A stretch of DNA of 64,000 bases from Hymenobacter radiodurans (GTDB lineage: Bacteria; Bacteroidota; Bacteroidia; Cytophagales; Hymenobacteraceae), in the NCBI RefSeq assembly GCF_004355185.1, contig NZ_CP037922.1:1860001-1924000 (forward strand). The letters run 5' to 3'. A model generated the notes under the pieces. The model made no database searches, had not been told where the DNA came from, and saw only the letters and a program-made list of their open reading frames with translations. A program made the translations under genes and the position numbers. Shown here in pieces: positions 18,235 to 28,356 of the stretch. Position 1 is the first letter of the stretch, and every line of letters begins with the position of its first letter.

Positions 18235-18297
18235 CCAGGAGTCAGGAGTGGAGGCGAAAAGTAATGCCTCGCAACTCTTGACTCCTGGTTTTGTTTT
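18235..18297 (+). terminator. Long-hairpin terminator after the LysM gene
   Basis: CCAGGAGTCAGGAGTGGAGGC pairs with GCCTCGCAACTCTTGACTCCTGG (few mismatches) around a 10-base loop and is followed by TTTTGTTTT. Confidence 0.85.
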
Positions 18298-18324
18298 ATG
18301 GATAACCGCTTCTAAATCCTTCAG

Positions 18325-19083
18325 TTGAATCACGCGCAGCTCCGAGAGTTTCTCGACGACCACCACGACCGCTACAACCGGCCGGCCTTCATTACCAATG
18401 ACCCAATTAGTATTCCGCACCGGTTTCCTCAGCGTCAGGATGTGGAAATAAGCGGGCTTTTTGCGGCCCTGCTAGCCTGGGGGCGCCGTCCAACCATCAT
18501 CAGTAAGTGCCACGAGCTAATGCGTCGCATGGACGACGCGCCCTATCAGTTCATCACCCAGCACTCCGATGATGATCTGAAGAAGCTGCTGGGCTTCTGC
18601 CACCGCACCTTTTGCGACACCGACCTGCTGTACTTTGTGCATTGGCTGCGCTGGTACTACGCTAACCATGACACATTGGAAGACGCGTTTCTGCAGGGCA
18701 ACACTCAGCGCCAGCGGCTCGAAAACTTTCATACCCTGTTGTTTAGCCTGCCCGATGCGCCCCAGCGCACCCGCAAACACGTGGCTACGCCGGTCCGCGG
18801 CTCAGCCTGCAAACGGGTGAATATGTACTTGCGTTGGCTCGTGCGCCGCGACGACCGAGGCGTAGATTTCGGCCTTTGGACGCGCCTGCCCATGGCTGAT
18901 CTGGTCTGCCCCTGCGATGTGCACGTAGAGCGCGTTGCTCGTCGCTTGGGCCTGCTTACGCGCCGTATCGTTGACTGGTCAGCAGCCGAGGAACTGACCG
19001 CTCACCTCCGCGATTTTGCCCCCCAAGACCCCGTGAAGTACGATTTCGCATTGTTTGGGCTGGGTGTTGAGGAGAAGTTGTAG
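18325..19083 (+). CDS. TIGR02757 / DUF2400 family protein
   Basis: The 252-residue product starts at a TTG codon (18325); the first good ATG downstream would remove the conserved N-terminus LREFLDDHHDRYN. Family features include GLFAALLAWGRRPTIISKCHELM (about 44-66), LLYFVHWLRWYY, and the closing DPVKYDFALFGLGV. Many members resemble helix-hairpin-helix DNA-glycosylase-like folds, but no enzymatic activity is established. It is a common Bacteroidota housekeeping gene. A G6C motif inside encodes DFAPQD near the C-terminus. Confidence 0.85.
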   Translation: MNHAQLREFLDDHHDRYNRPAFITNDPISIPHRFPQRQDVEISGLFAALLAWGRRPTIISKCHELMRRMDDAPYQFITQHSDDDLKKLLGFCHRTFCDTDLLYFVHWLRWYYANHDTLEDAFLQGNTQRQRLENFHTLLFSLPDAPQRTRKHVATPVRGSACKRVNMYLRWLVRRDDRGVDFGLWTRLPMADLVCPCDVHVERVARRLGLLTRRIVDWSAAEELTAHLRDFAPQDPVKYDFALFGLGVEEKL

Positions 19084-19096
19084 GCTTCAAATTCCA

Positions 19097-20398
19097 TTAT
19101 GGCTGTGCGTATAGCGCGCCACCTTTCATCACCAGTTTTACCTGTCGCAACGCCGTTACATCGCGGGTGGGGTCGCCGGCTACGGCTACTAAGTCGGCAA
19201 GCAAGCCGGCGCGAACGCTGCCACGATCGGCGAGATGAAAAATGCGGGCATTGCCGCTGGTAGCAGCGCGCAATACCTCAAGCGGCTGCATGCCATGGTC
19301 TTGCACGAGCTGTTCCATTTCGCGCACATTGTCGCCGTGCGTGAATACGCCTACATCGCCGCCTATCACCAAATCGACGCCAGCTTTGCGGGCTGCCTTC
19401 ATACTGGTGCGCTTTTGCTGAACTCGTTCGGGTAGAGGCGCGGTACCTCTGCGCCAACCTTGATACTGGGAAATAGCGTCGCCGGCCGCTACGGTAGGGC
19501 AGAGCGCTACCCCGCGTTGCTTCATCAGCTTGAATATTTCCGGGGTTCCATTGTCGCCGTGCTCAATAGTTTCCACGCCGGCTAAAGTAGCCCGCCGCAT
19601 ACCTTCAGGCGTGCTGGCGTGGGCTACAACGGGGCGGCCCGCGGCCCGCGCGGTTTGCACAATCAGGTTCAGCTCGTCCTGCGAAAACGTTGGTCGGGAA
19701 GGCTCGCCCTGGCCCCAGCGGTAGTCGGCGTAGACTTTAATAATATCGGCGCCCTTCCCAATTTGCTCCCGCACGGCTCGCACAATACCGTCTACGCCAT
19801 CAGCTTCCTGCGCACCTTGGGGGGCATTTACATCCACAGAAAGCTTGGGCCCATAGCTGCCAGTTGCCACCAGCGCCAGCGTAGCCACAAGTAGGCGTGG
19901 CCCAGGTATAATACCTTGGTTTATAGCTTGTTTTAAGCCAACATCAGCGTAGCCTGCTCCCTCGCTGCCTAAGTCGCGGGCAGTGGTAAAACCAGCCAAA
20001 AGCGTTTTCTGGGCGTGGGCAGTGGCGCGAGCTACCCGCAGCGCGTGCGATTCCAGCAGCACTTGATCATTCCAGCTCGTCTCGTTGTAGGGGTGAAGCA
20101 GCATGTGCGAATGCCCCTCAATAAGCCCCGGCAGCAGCGTAAGCCCGGGCAGCTCCAGCGTACGTGCCCCTGCTGGTGCTGTCACTTGGCTGGCCGGACC
20201 AGCCGCCGTAATCTTGTCGCCGGTTACCACTACCACCCAGCCCGAATGTAGGCTTTCCCCATCGAAAACTGCCGCTGGACGAAGCAGTGTGGTAACAACT
20301 GGCGCAACAGAAGAAGCTTGAGCCAGAAGCGCAACGGGCTGCCCCAACCCAAACGCAGACAGCAAAAAACCTAAGCAGCTAAACGAAACACGATTCAT
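19097..20398 (-). CDS. Exported metal-dependent amidohydrolase (prolidase-like)
   Basis: The 433-residue product has a signal peptide (about 1-27) and the imidazolonepropionase-like amidohydrolase fold. [11 protein letters not shown] holds the metal ligands His96 and His98. DIIKVYADY contains the carbamylated or metal-bridging Lys region, VVAHAST and ETIEHGD provide further His ligands, and VIGGDVGVF gives the last Asp. Relatives hydrolyse Xaa-Pro dipeptides or cyclic amides, but the substrate is not fixed by sequence. It is monocistronic on the minus strand, close to the S46 peptidase gene, and the two may act together in peptide use. Confidence 0.88.
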   Translation of the reverse strand: MNRVSFSCLGFLLSAFGLGQPVALLAQASSVAPVVTTLLRPAAVFDGESLHSGWVVVVTGDKITAAGPASQVTAPAGARTLELPGLTLLPGLIEGHSHMLLHPYNETSWNDQVLLESHALRVARATAHAQKTLLAGFTTARDLGSEGAGYADVGLKQAINQGIIPGPRLLVATLALVATGSYGPKLSVDVNAPQGAQEADGVDGIVRAVREQIGKGADIIKVYADYRWGQGEPSRPTFSQDELNLIVQTARAAGRPVVAHASTPEGMRRATLAGVETIEHGDNGTPEIFKLMKQRGVALCPTVAAGDAISQYQGWRRGTAPLPERVQQKRTSMKAARKAGVDLVIGGDVGVFTHGDNVREMEQLVQDHGMQPLEVLRAATSGNARIFHLADRGSVRAGLLADLVAVAGDPTRDVTALRQVKLVMKGGALYAQP

Positions 20399-20531
20399 AC
20401 AGAGGAGAGAAAGCTAATACAAAGCCAATGGCTGGAACCAGCTTAAAGAGTAAGCTGTGTCAATCAACCGAAAGTAAGGCCAATTAGCTTAGAATAGGCG
20501 TATTATAAAGAAGACCACGTCAACCCCGTCT

Positions 20532-22784
20532 TTACTTGGCCTTCTTCAATCGTTTACCTTTCTTCTTGTCTTTGCTCTCCGGTGGTGCGGCAGCAGACCC
20601 GCTTACGATTGTCATTTCATCGACTAAGTGTTTGGCTCCGGCATACTTATCTACCACGAACAACATGTAGCGCACATCAAGCGTGATATTGCGGACGCGG
20701 TCGGGGTCAAACATGATGTCGCTCATGGTGCCTTCCCAGTTACGGTCGAAGTTGACACCGATCAGCTCGCCCCGCCCATTGATAACCGGTGAGCCAGAAT
20801 TGCCCCCCGTCGTATGATTGGTAGCAATAAAAGCTACGGGCACCGTGCCATTCACGGCATATTGCCCATAATCTTTCTTCTGATACAAATCGGAGAGGCG
20901 GGCCGGAACTTCAAAATCCGGATTGGTAGAATCAGCTTTGGCCATGAGACCATCCAGAGTAGTATAATAGGCGTAGCGCACGCCATCAGCGGGTTCATAG
21001 CCAGCCACTTGCCCATAAGCTACCCGTAAGGTAGAGTTGGCATCAGGGTAGAATTTGCGGTCGGTCTGCATCTGGCGCAAACCGGCCAAATAGGTGCGGG
21101 CCAGGACAGCTACGTTATCGGTGGCAATAGTAAAAGGCGGCAAAATATTCGCCCGATAGTTCGTGACAATAGCATTTACCAACTGATAAGCCGGATCATT
21201 TAGCAACGCACGGGCATTTCCCTGGGCCACTTCATCAAGCACCGCGTACGCATCGGCTTGGGTAGTAAGGCGCGATTTTGAATACAGCGAAGAGGCAAAG
21301 GTAGCCCAGCCTGTGGGGCCGGGATATTGCTTGCGCAGTGTCTTTACGTAGTCGGGGAGGAAAGCTGCGGGAGTGCCGTCGGCGTAGAGGGCAAGTAGGG
21401 CCGCCGCCACTTTCTGGTCAGTCGGCTTGTTATAGTTCTTAAAGAAGCCGACGGCGCCTTTCTTTAGCTTTTCTACCGCAGCTGCGAGGTCGGCGGGGGA
21501 CGTTTTGGCAGCGGCCATGTCGCCTAACGCGGTAAGGCTATTGGCGTAGAGCAATAGTTCCACGCCCAAGGCAGCTTCGGTTACATAGTCGCGGGCTACG
21601 GTTAGGTCGCGCAGACTGGCGTAGTTTTTCTCAAATTCAGGAAGTAATGCGCCGTAGGTGGCTTTGCGGGCAGCATCGCCGGAGTTGACCCACTGCGTGA
21701 AACGGGCTTCCTGCTCGCGCTTGCGGGCAACGGCATCCAGCTTTTTAAGGCCCCGATTTTCACCTATCCACTTCTTCCAATAATTAGCCAGACTCGCATA
21801 TTTGGCCGCATACTGGATGCGCACTTTATCCGAGGCCTTCATATCCTGATCCAGAAGGCGAAGCTTGGCGTCGCGCACTTTGATTTTGGCGGGGTTGGAG
21901 AGCGAGTACAACTCGTCGACGCCCCACGAGGTCAGGTATTCGTTGGTCCTGCCGGGAAAGCCGAAAACCAGGGTAAAGTCGCCGGGCTTAACGCCATTTA
22001 GGGAAATGGGCAGATGATGACGCGGCTTAAACGGTTTGTTGTCAGGAGAATAAGTGGCAGGCTTATTATCAGGGCCGGCGTAGATACGGAACAAGGAGAA
22101 GTCGCCGGTGTGGCGGGGCCACATCCAGTTATCGGTGTCGCCGCCAAACTTGCCAATGGCAGAAGGCGGAGCGCCCACCAGACGTACATCCTGAAAAACC
22201 TCCGTGACAAACATATAATACTCGTTGCCATTGAAAAAGGGGCGTACAAATGCCTGGTAATGCGTGCCTTGCACGGCGGCCTGCGCCACGCGCTGCCCGT
22301 TCTGCTGCACCAGCCGCTCGCGCTCAGCCTCCGCGATACCCGTGGTAGGCACACCAGCCAATACCTGACTGGTTACATCCTCCATGCGCACGATAAACGT
22401 AGCCGTCAGGCCCGGATTGGGCAATTCCTGGTCGCGGCTCATCGCCCAATAGCCGTTGGTAAGGTAATCTTTATCGACGGAGGAATGGCTTTGAATCTGG
22501 CTATAGCCGCAGTGGTGATTGGTGAGCAAGAGGCCTTGGTCGGAGATAATCTCACCTGTGCAGCCACCGCCAAACTGCACGACGGCGTCTTTCAGGCTGC
22601 CTTTATTTACGCTGTAAATCTGCTCGGCGGTGAGCTGAAGGCCCTGTTTCTGCATATCTGCCTCGTTCAGCTGCTTGAGTAGCATTGGCAGCCACATGCC
22701 CTCATCGGCGCGGGCGGCAGGCAGAAAGGAAATCAGCGTGAGTACCAGTAGAAACAGGCGGGTAACGAATGGGTGTGTAGACAT
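20532..22784 (-). CDS. S46 dipeptidyl-peptidase, DPP11-like
   Basis: The 750-residue product has a signal peptide (cleavage near ARADEG) and a chymotrypsin-like double barrel with an inserted helical domain. The catalytic residues are His in TNHHCGY (90/91), Asp228 in HTGDFSLF and Ser663 in TGGNSGSPV. Arg681 lies exactly 18 residues after the serine, the position that in the family selects acidic P1 residues (DPP11), whereas DPP7 has Gly. The enzyme would release Xaa-Asp and Xaa-Glu dipeptides in the periplasm. The C-terminal tail is Lys-rich. Specificity is inferred from this single position and from the neighbouring GVNFDRNWEGTMSD segment. Confidence 0.92.
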   Translation of the reverse strand: MSTHPFVTRLFLLVLTLISFLPAARADEGMWLPMLLKQLNEADMQKQGLQLTAEQIYSVNKGSLKDAVVQFGGGCTGEIISDQGLLLTNHHCGYSQIQSHSSVDKDYLTNGYWAMSRDQELPNPGLTATFIVRMEDVTSQVLAGVPTTGIAEAERERLVQQNGQRVAQAAVQGTHYQAFVRPFFNGNEYYMFVTEVFQDVRLVGAPPSAIGKFGGDTDNWMWPRHTGDFSLFRIYAGPDNKPATYSPDNKPFKPRHHLPISLNGVKPGDFTLVFGFPGRTNEYLTSWGVDELYSLSNPAKIKVRDAKLRLLDQDMKASDKVRIQYAAKYASLANYWKKWIGENRGLKKLDAVARKREQEARFTQWVNSGDAARKATYGALLPEFEKNYASLRDLTVARDYVTEAALGVELLLYANSLTALGDMAAAKTSPADLAAAVEKLKKGAVGFFKNYNKPTDQKVAAALLALYADGTPAAFLPDYVKTLRKQYPGPTGWATFASSLYSKSRLTTQADAYAVLDEVAQGNARALLNDPAYQLVNAIVTNYRANILPPFTIATDNVAVLARTYLAGLRQMQTDRKFYPDANSTLRVAYGQVAGYEPADGVRYAYYTTLDGLMAKADSTNPDFEVPARLSDLYQKKDYGQYAVNGTVPVAFIATNHTTGGNSGSPVINGRGELIGVNFDRNWEGTMSDIMFDPDRVRNITLDVRYMLFVVDKYAGAKHLVDEMTIVSGSAAAPPESKDKKKGKRLKKAK

Positions 22785-22891
22785 CAGTAAGTAATGGCGA
22801 AAGGGTAGAGCAAGCTCATTTTAAGCACTTTGCCGATGGGTTAAAGTTTCGAAGTGTTCTCCAGAATACTTGAAGGGGAGCTTTGCACGCA

Positions 22892-22938
22892 AGAAAAAGC
22901 CCCCGCTAGCCGTTACGTCAAACGGCCAGCAGAGGGCT
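22892..22938 (-). terminator. Terminator after the YkvA gene
   Basis: On the minus strand AGCCCTCTGCTGGCCGTTT pairs with AACGGCTAGCGGGGGCT and is followed by TTTTTCTT. Confidence 0.75.
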
Positions 22939-22955
22939 ACGTTTCGTTTAAGGTG

Positions 22956-23465
22956 TTATGAATGACCTAGTTCAGCTACGGCAGGCTGCGACTTATCCGA
23001 TATAGCGGGCGTCGAAGGGGGGGTGAGAACACCGTTGTTTGGCGCCGCCGATTTGCTTTCCCAAGCTTGAAAACGAGCAATCTCACCCTGAAACTTGCTG
23101 ATAAACCAGCTAATCAGACTCAAATCGTCCAGAAAACCAACGACGGGAATAAAATCGGGCACCAAGTCGATGGGCGACAACACATACAGGAGCACGGCGA
23201 GGCCAGAGATGATTGTCGTCGTCTCAATTTGCCGATACGAGCCGCTGGCAAAGGCGCCTATCAAGCGAATCAGCGTGCGCCCCATATCGATAACTTGCTG
23301 TAGGGGGCCTTTTTTGCTGTCTTTCGCGTCGAGCTTAGAGGCTACTTCGCGCAGAATGAGGGCAATGCGGAACGGTCGCCCCAGCAGTTTGCTGGCGCGC
23401 CCCAGAAAGACGTTGAAAAGTGCGTTTTTCGAAATTGCGAGGCCTTTTTCGTACAATGAGGACAT
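22956..23465 (-). CDS. YkvA / DUF1232 family membrane protein
   Basis: The 169-residue product has the DUF1232 core at about 80-120: a membrane segment ISGLAVLLYVLSPIDLVPDFIPVVGFLDDLSLISWFI containing the signature SPIDLVPDFIP and the acidic GFLDD turn. The N-terminal 70 residues are basic and helical, and the C-terminal 35 are Pro/Ser-rich and disordered. The function of the family is unknown. The gene is monocistronic with its own terminator. Confidence 0.88.
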   Translation of the reverse strand: MSSLYEKGLAISKNALFNVFLGRASKLLGRPFRIALILREVASKLDAKDSKKGPLQQVIDMGRTLIRLIGAFASGSYRQIETTTIISGLAVLLYVLSPIDLVPDFIPVVGFLDDLSLISWFISKFQGEIARFQAWESKSAAPNNGVLTPPSTPAISDKSQPAVAELGHS

Positions 23466-23700
23466 GAGTAATCAGTTAGGTAAGAGGTTGGTAAATGGGG
23501 TACGGTTGAGAACGGGCTGGCGTTGTAGAAGTCTTATATGGTAAATGATTTTTGAGGGTGAGTTGAGGCGTAAGTGGGATTTGTGTGATCAGCTTAAAGT
23601 TCTAAAATCTGCGGGGGCTTTTTTGATGACCAACTACATTAGAATAGGTAAACAACTAGGTTTGGGTACAAAAAAAGCCCCCCAGTTAGTACTCATCCCA

Positions 23701-23739
23701 CAAAAAAGGTCCCACTTACCAAGTGGGACCTTTTTTGTG
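23701..23739. terminator. Bidirectional terminator
   Basis: CAAAAAAGGTCCCACTT and AAGTGGGACCTTTTTTG form a 17-base perfect inverted repeat with a 5-base loop. It ends the minus-strand nuclease/phosphatase gene. A G6C motif lies 10 bp to its left. Confidence 0.9.
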
Positions 23740-23763
23740 GGGTAGATTCTATCCGATGTTTAT

Positions 23764-26700
23764 CTATTGCTTCACAAAACGCTTCACATACGTCTGGCTT
23801 GGGCTGGTGATGCGTAGGATATACACACCATCACTGAGGGTAGACATCTGCTGGTTAAGCTGTTGGTTTACTTGCTCCAAGGAACCTGCCGCCTGCGCTA
23901 CGGCTCGGCCATCGGCGCTCATCACCTGCATACGCACCTGCTGACCCGCAGAAGCTGGCAAGCGCAACTGCACCTTACTGGTAGCCGGGTTAGGGTAAAT
24001 ATCAAGCTGAGCATTCGCCTTTTGTGCACTGCTGCTGGCCGTTACATAGCCAAAAGCAAAGCGCGTCAAGACAGGATAATGGTCGGAGGTGGTGTTGGCG
24101 TAGTTGGGAATTTGGGCTGCCAAATCGGTGCGGAGCTGCGCTGTGGAAGGCAGATAAAACGCATTCAGCTCGCTTGACACCACGACGTGGTCGATAACAT
24201 CGCCAAAATCCACGGTTGAGCGCTGGCCGGTCTGGCTCAGGGGCAAAGTAAGCGCAATGTAGTTAGCTACATCAGCGGTAAAGGCGCTATATGAGGTGGC
24301 AGTGGTGTTCACGCCGGAGGCTACGGTCTGGTCAAGGTCATCGTTGAAGTCACCCAAAATAATGACGTTACCAGTGCCGAAGCGCGTGTCCAGCTCAACT
24401 TTCAGCGCATCGGCTCCCACTTTACGGCGGTCATATGCCTCCTGAGCATCAGCTACGGAAGTGTTTTCGTTGGCTTTGGCGTGAATAAGCACAAAGTTTA
24501 TACGCTGCGTTTGCCCATTGATGCTCACGTCGGCTTCCATTAAATAAGGGAAGCGGCCCGACGACCAGGCGTTGTATTGGGGGCAAGTAGTGGCATTGCC
24601 AGGGCAGCGCAACAGCCCGGAGAACGTAGGATTGCTCACAACATTCGTGCGATACACAAAAATCAACTTCTGGGCCGAAGCGTAATCAGGGTCATTATTG
24701 TCGGGCGCATTCGAGCCGAAATCCGCTACCTTATACTTGTAATTGCCAGGCAATTGGCGCACCACAGCACCCAATCGGGCGGTATCTACTACTTCCACCA
24801 AGCCGTACACATCAGCATCGAGCTTGGTGAGCATGGCTAACGCATTGGCTTGCTGCAAGTCGTCATCGGTGGGCGCCTGCGCTGTAGAGCCAAACCACTC
24901 AATATTCCAGTTGACGATGTTGAGCGTGTTCTCAGGCGCATACGTGTTGCCCGACACAGCTACCGTTACATTCGAAGCACCTGTGGTACTGGCGGTTAAG
25001 GTTGCAGTGTAGGAGCGTGCCTCCAGAGTAGGCGTGAAGCGTACAGTAACGGGAGTGGAAGTGAAGTTGGCCTCTTCTACGGTGTAAGTCAGGGAGTTGG
25101 AGAAAGCAGTAGTACCAGTCTTGGAAAGCTGAAAGGCTGGATCAGAGGACGTTATCGTTACGGGACCAGTCAGGTTGCGGAAGGTGGCCGTCAGCGTTTG
25201 CTGAGCCGATGCATTAATAGCCTGATAGCCAAAGGCCAAACTAGCGGGATTGAGCAGCAAAACCGGCGCTGCGGGCGTACTAGCATTTTGCAGGCGCAAA
25301 TCATCCAACGTCCAACGGGCAGCTCCCAAGTCCGGGCCACTTGTATACACAAAAGCTATGTAAACAGCAGATGCCTTGAAGCGAGTGAGATCCACGTCTG
25401 GTGTCAACGTCCAAACGTCAGAGCCACTGCCGGGGAAGTCAGCGTTTAGGTCGGTCCAGGTTACGCCGGCAGCGGTTGGGCTGCCCGTACCGGAATAGTT
25501 GGTTGAAACCCGCAGCCGCAAACTTGGACCGGAGAAGGCTACCCGGCTCCAGAAAGAGAAACGGGGGAACTGGAAAGAACTTAAATCAAATGCTGGCGAA
25601 ATGAGCCAGTCTTCATTGGGTACACCAGCACCCGAAGCAAATCCGTTGATCTGCAATCCATTAGGAGCGGATGCCCTGTTAGTTGGATCATTGCCCGCGC
25701 GACCGAAGGTAGTGCAGCCCCAGGTTTGAGGCCCCGTCACGCTGATGGCCGTCCAGGTGTCAAAGCTAGTAGAGCCGCTGGGGCACACATCAAACGAAAA
25801 CAGGTTGTTATTCGGATCGATGCCGGTACCAGAAACGGCCACACTCTTGGCCTCCGCTCCCGTGCTGGTATGCACGATGGCACCGCTAGTAGCGCCGCCG
25901 GTAGTGGGGGTAAAGCGCACATACACCGTTTGGGCCGTAGCTAACTCAGCGGGCGTAAAGGTAAGCGTAGAAGTGAAGGCGGCGGCAGGGGCGTTGCTTT
26001 TAGATAAGGCGAAACCAGCTGGGGCCGTGGCTGTTACGTCGGCCGTCAGGCTGCTGCCGGTAATAGTATAGGATTTGAGTGCAGAGCTAGTGTTAATGGC
26101 TTGGCGGTCGAAGGCAAGACTGGCCGGGGTTACACTCAGAAGTGGGGAAGGAGTGCCCGCATTGAAAGACAAAGAAAAGTCGTCAATAGCCATTCCGTCA
26201 TCAGCCCCAGCGGCATTGAAATCGGTCCAGCGAATCCAGAAAGTGGCATTTGGAGCAATGTTCAGGTTGCTGATGGTGGCAGTGAGCGTAGCCGTATGAA
26301 TAGGGGTAGCCACTCCACCAACAACCGTAACGGCACTGGATGGATTGCTGTAATCAAGCTCGTTCACATCCAGCCAACCATCGGCCGTGGTAAGCGAAGT
26401 AGCTGAAGTACTGTATTGAAAATCAAGCCGATCGGAGCGAGTAGTGCCACCCACGCGCCAGGTCTCGCCTTGGTAGGTCAGAGTTAGGCTAGTGATGGTA
26501 GCGCTGGTGTTGTTGGTGAAGGAAGCTCCCAGCGTAGGAGTTACGCTGCCGCTTAATAAGCCCCCAGGGCTCGGTCCGTCGATCCATCGGCACCGTAGCT
26601 GTAGGTGTTGCCGCTATTCAGGGCGCCATTATTGGCAGTATAGGTATCATTAGCCCCTGTTCCCACCTCCACAAAATTCCACCCCGTAGGTAGCGTCGAC

Positions 26701-26840
26701 TTCTCATTGGTACCGGTAGTGGGCAGCAAGTCAAAGTTTTGCGTGTAAGGGCTAGTAGTAAGGGGCGCCTGCGCCCATGCACCGGCCCCCGGTGCGAGTA
26801 AAAGGCAGCAAAGCAGCCGAAAAAGTAAAGTCTGTTTCAT
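23764..26840 (-). CDS. Secreted endonuclease/exonuclease/phosphatase with T9SS sorting domain, frameshifted
   Basis: The first frame (26840 to 26553) gives a signal peptide and ends in DRALGAY. One more G in the GGGGG tract at about 26562-26566 would continue as DRALGGLLSGSVTPTLGASFTNN and join the second frame. The repaired protein is about 1025 residues: a lamin-like/jelly-roll region, two Ig-like choice-of-anchor repeats, then an EEP domain (WNIEWFGS, YGLVEV, ILGDFND, TSDHYPV with the catalytic His) and a C-terminal sorting domain (LDIYPNPATSKVQL to YVKRFVKQ). It would be exported by the type IX system. The broken tract is itself an instance of the dispersed G6CTT motif, so slippage or sequencing error are both credible. 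Confidence 0.85.
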
Positions 26841-26987
26841 GAGACAGGTGTTTGATGACGGATAGGCTAATCTACGTTCTTGTATTAAGAATAGATATTA
26901 TTTTAATACTACCAATTTATCATGATATCTCACTCGGTATTCCTTTCAGATTTACTATAGAGAACAATTCTCGTGTGCCCACAAACG

Positions 26988-27013
26988 AAAAAAGCCCCCT
27001 GGGGGGCTTTTTT
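26988..27013 (-). terminator. Terminator of the amidoligase operon
   Basis: AAAAAAGCCC-CCTGGG-GGGCTTTTTT lies 31 bp beyond the stop of the last gene on the minus strand. It is made of two facing copies of the G6C motif. Confidence 0.8.
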
Positions 27014-27043
27014 GCTAGCAATATGTAAATGGGGTGGACAAGT

Positions 27044-28231
27044 CTATTCGAACAGGCACACTGTGCCGCCCACCCAATCTTTATTTTTATTAAAATCGAC
27101 CCCAATCATTTCGCCCCGACTCAAGCGGCCCAAGTTGGTGAGCAAGAGTGGCCGCGGCGCGTGCTCCGGCCAGCCATACAACATCCTGATTTCGCATTTC
27201 ACCAATCCATCCGTCGACTGCACTACCGGCTCGTACTGCACCTTGCGTTGGAGCAGGAAGTTATGCTTGTCGGTGATGGCATCGAGGTCGGCAGCGGTTA
27301 TGTGCAGGCGCACGCCGCTACCCGCGAAGGAAAACAGTGGTTTGAGCACATAATTCTCCAGATCAGCGGGATAAGTAGTAAGGGTGTGGAGATAGTGGCT
27401 TTCGGGCACAAAAGGACTGTGCAGCAAAGGCATCGTGTACTTGCTGATGCGGAAAAACCAGTTGGGGTGTCCTACCCAAGTTACGTCCACGTCGTCGGTA
27501 AGCTGAAATTCCGTTTGTAGGTCGGGGTGCTGGTCTAGCTCGTCAAAAATCAAGCGGTTATAAATACGCTTTATCGGTATCTGCCGCCCATCTTTCTTAT
27601 AAAATAGCTGCCGCCCGTGCTTGCGTACTTTCGTCAGGCACACCACCTCAATTCCTAGGGCCCGGCGCGTCAGCTCAAAGTCGAGGCGGGTTTTCTGCTT
27701 CTCCGGAAACAGCTCCAGTAAGATCACCTGCTCCGGGTTCTCATCAGCTACAATCAGTTGGCGCAAATGCTCTATGTAGGCAGCACTACCACCCGGCTGA
27801 AACACGTGCGTAACCGAATCAGGCACCGGAAAATGCTCTCGGAACACTCGCGGCAGATAATCCTGAAAAGCATATAACGAAGGAAAACCTTGTAACTCAA
27901 TTAGCTGCGGTTCCAATTCGCCTTGCTCATTTCGGCACACTGCAAAGTCAATTGCCAGGAAAGAAGTATGCTCGTTTTCGTTGGGTACTCGTTGGCGGGG
28001 CGGTACAGCCTGCTCAGTGAGCGCCTTAAAATCGGGAGCCGTAAGCACATCAATAATGCTTTCGCCGGCGCTGATAAGCTTGTCCCGCAAAGCGGCGGGT
28101 ACAAAAATGGGCGTTTCGGCAATTCGAAAATCCGGCAGGCCAGGTAACTCACGCTCAATTGCTTCGAGCATTTCCTGGTAGCGCGACACGCTAAAGGCTT
28201 GGTTATACGCTTTGCGGATTTCGGGAATCAT
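27044..28231 (-). CDS. ATP-grasp-like amidoligase component
   Basis: The 395-residue product resembles circularly permuted or divergent ATP-grasp ligases. ECOG-style features are AIDFAVCRNEQGELEPQLIELQGFPS (about 93-118, with the acidic EL-Q-G core), VILLELFPEKQKTRLDFELT, NYVLKPLFSFAGSGVRLHI (about 292-310, with the K-x-G-S-G loop expected to hold ATP) and a final DFNKNKDWVGGTVCLFE. It is the last of five genes (esterase, ATP-grasp, GCS2, GATase, this gene) on one strand. The set suggests synthesis of a small peptide or amide-linked metabolite. Substrates are unknown. Confidence 0.72.
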   Translation of the reverse strand: MIPEIRKAYNQAFSVSRYQEMLEAIERELPGLPDFRIAETPIFVPAALRDKLISAGESIIDVLTAPDFKALTEQAVPPRQRVPNENEHTSFLAIDFAVCRNEQGELEPQLIELQGFPSLYAFQDYLPRVFREHFPVPDSVTHVFQPGGSAAYIEHLRQLIVADENPEQVILLELFPEKQKTRLDFELTRRALGIEVVCLTKVRKHGRQLFYKKDGRQIPIKRIYNRLIFDELDQHPDLQTEFQLTDDVDVTWVGHPNWFFRISKYTMPLLHSPFVPESHYLHTLTTYPADLENYVLKPLFSFAGSGVRLHITAADLDAITDKHNFLLQRKVQYEPVVQSTDGLVKCEIRMLYGWPEHAPRPLLLTNLGRLSRGEMIGVDFNKNKDWVGGTVCLFE

Positions 28232-28286
28232 AGCTGAATGGATAGAGGCGGAGTGAAGAGTAAGGGTCTGGCAAGTGTACGCAAAA

Positions 28287-28331
28287 TAAAAGAACGTCAG
28301 ACTCCACCTGCGTGGTGCCTGACGTTCTTTC
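28287..28331 (-). terminator. Terminator after the GATase gene
   Basis: AGAACGTCAG and CTGACGTTCT form the outer stem and CAC/GTG the inner one, followed on the minus strand by TTTTATTTT. Confidence 0.75.
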
Positions 28332-28356
28332 TACTAAATACCTGTACTGATGCTAA

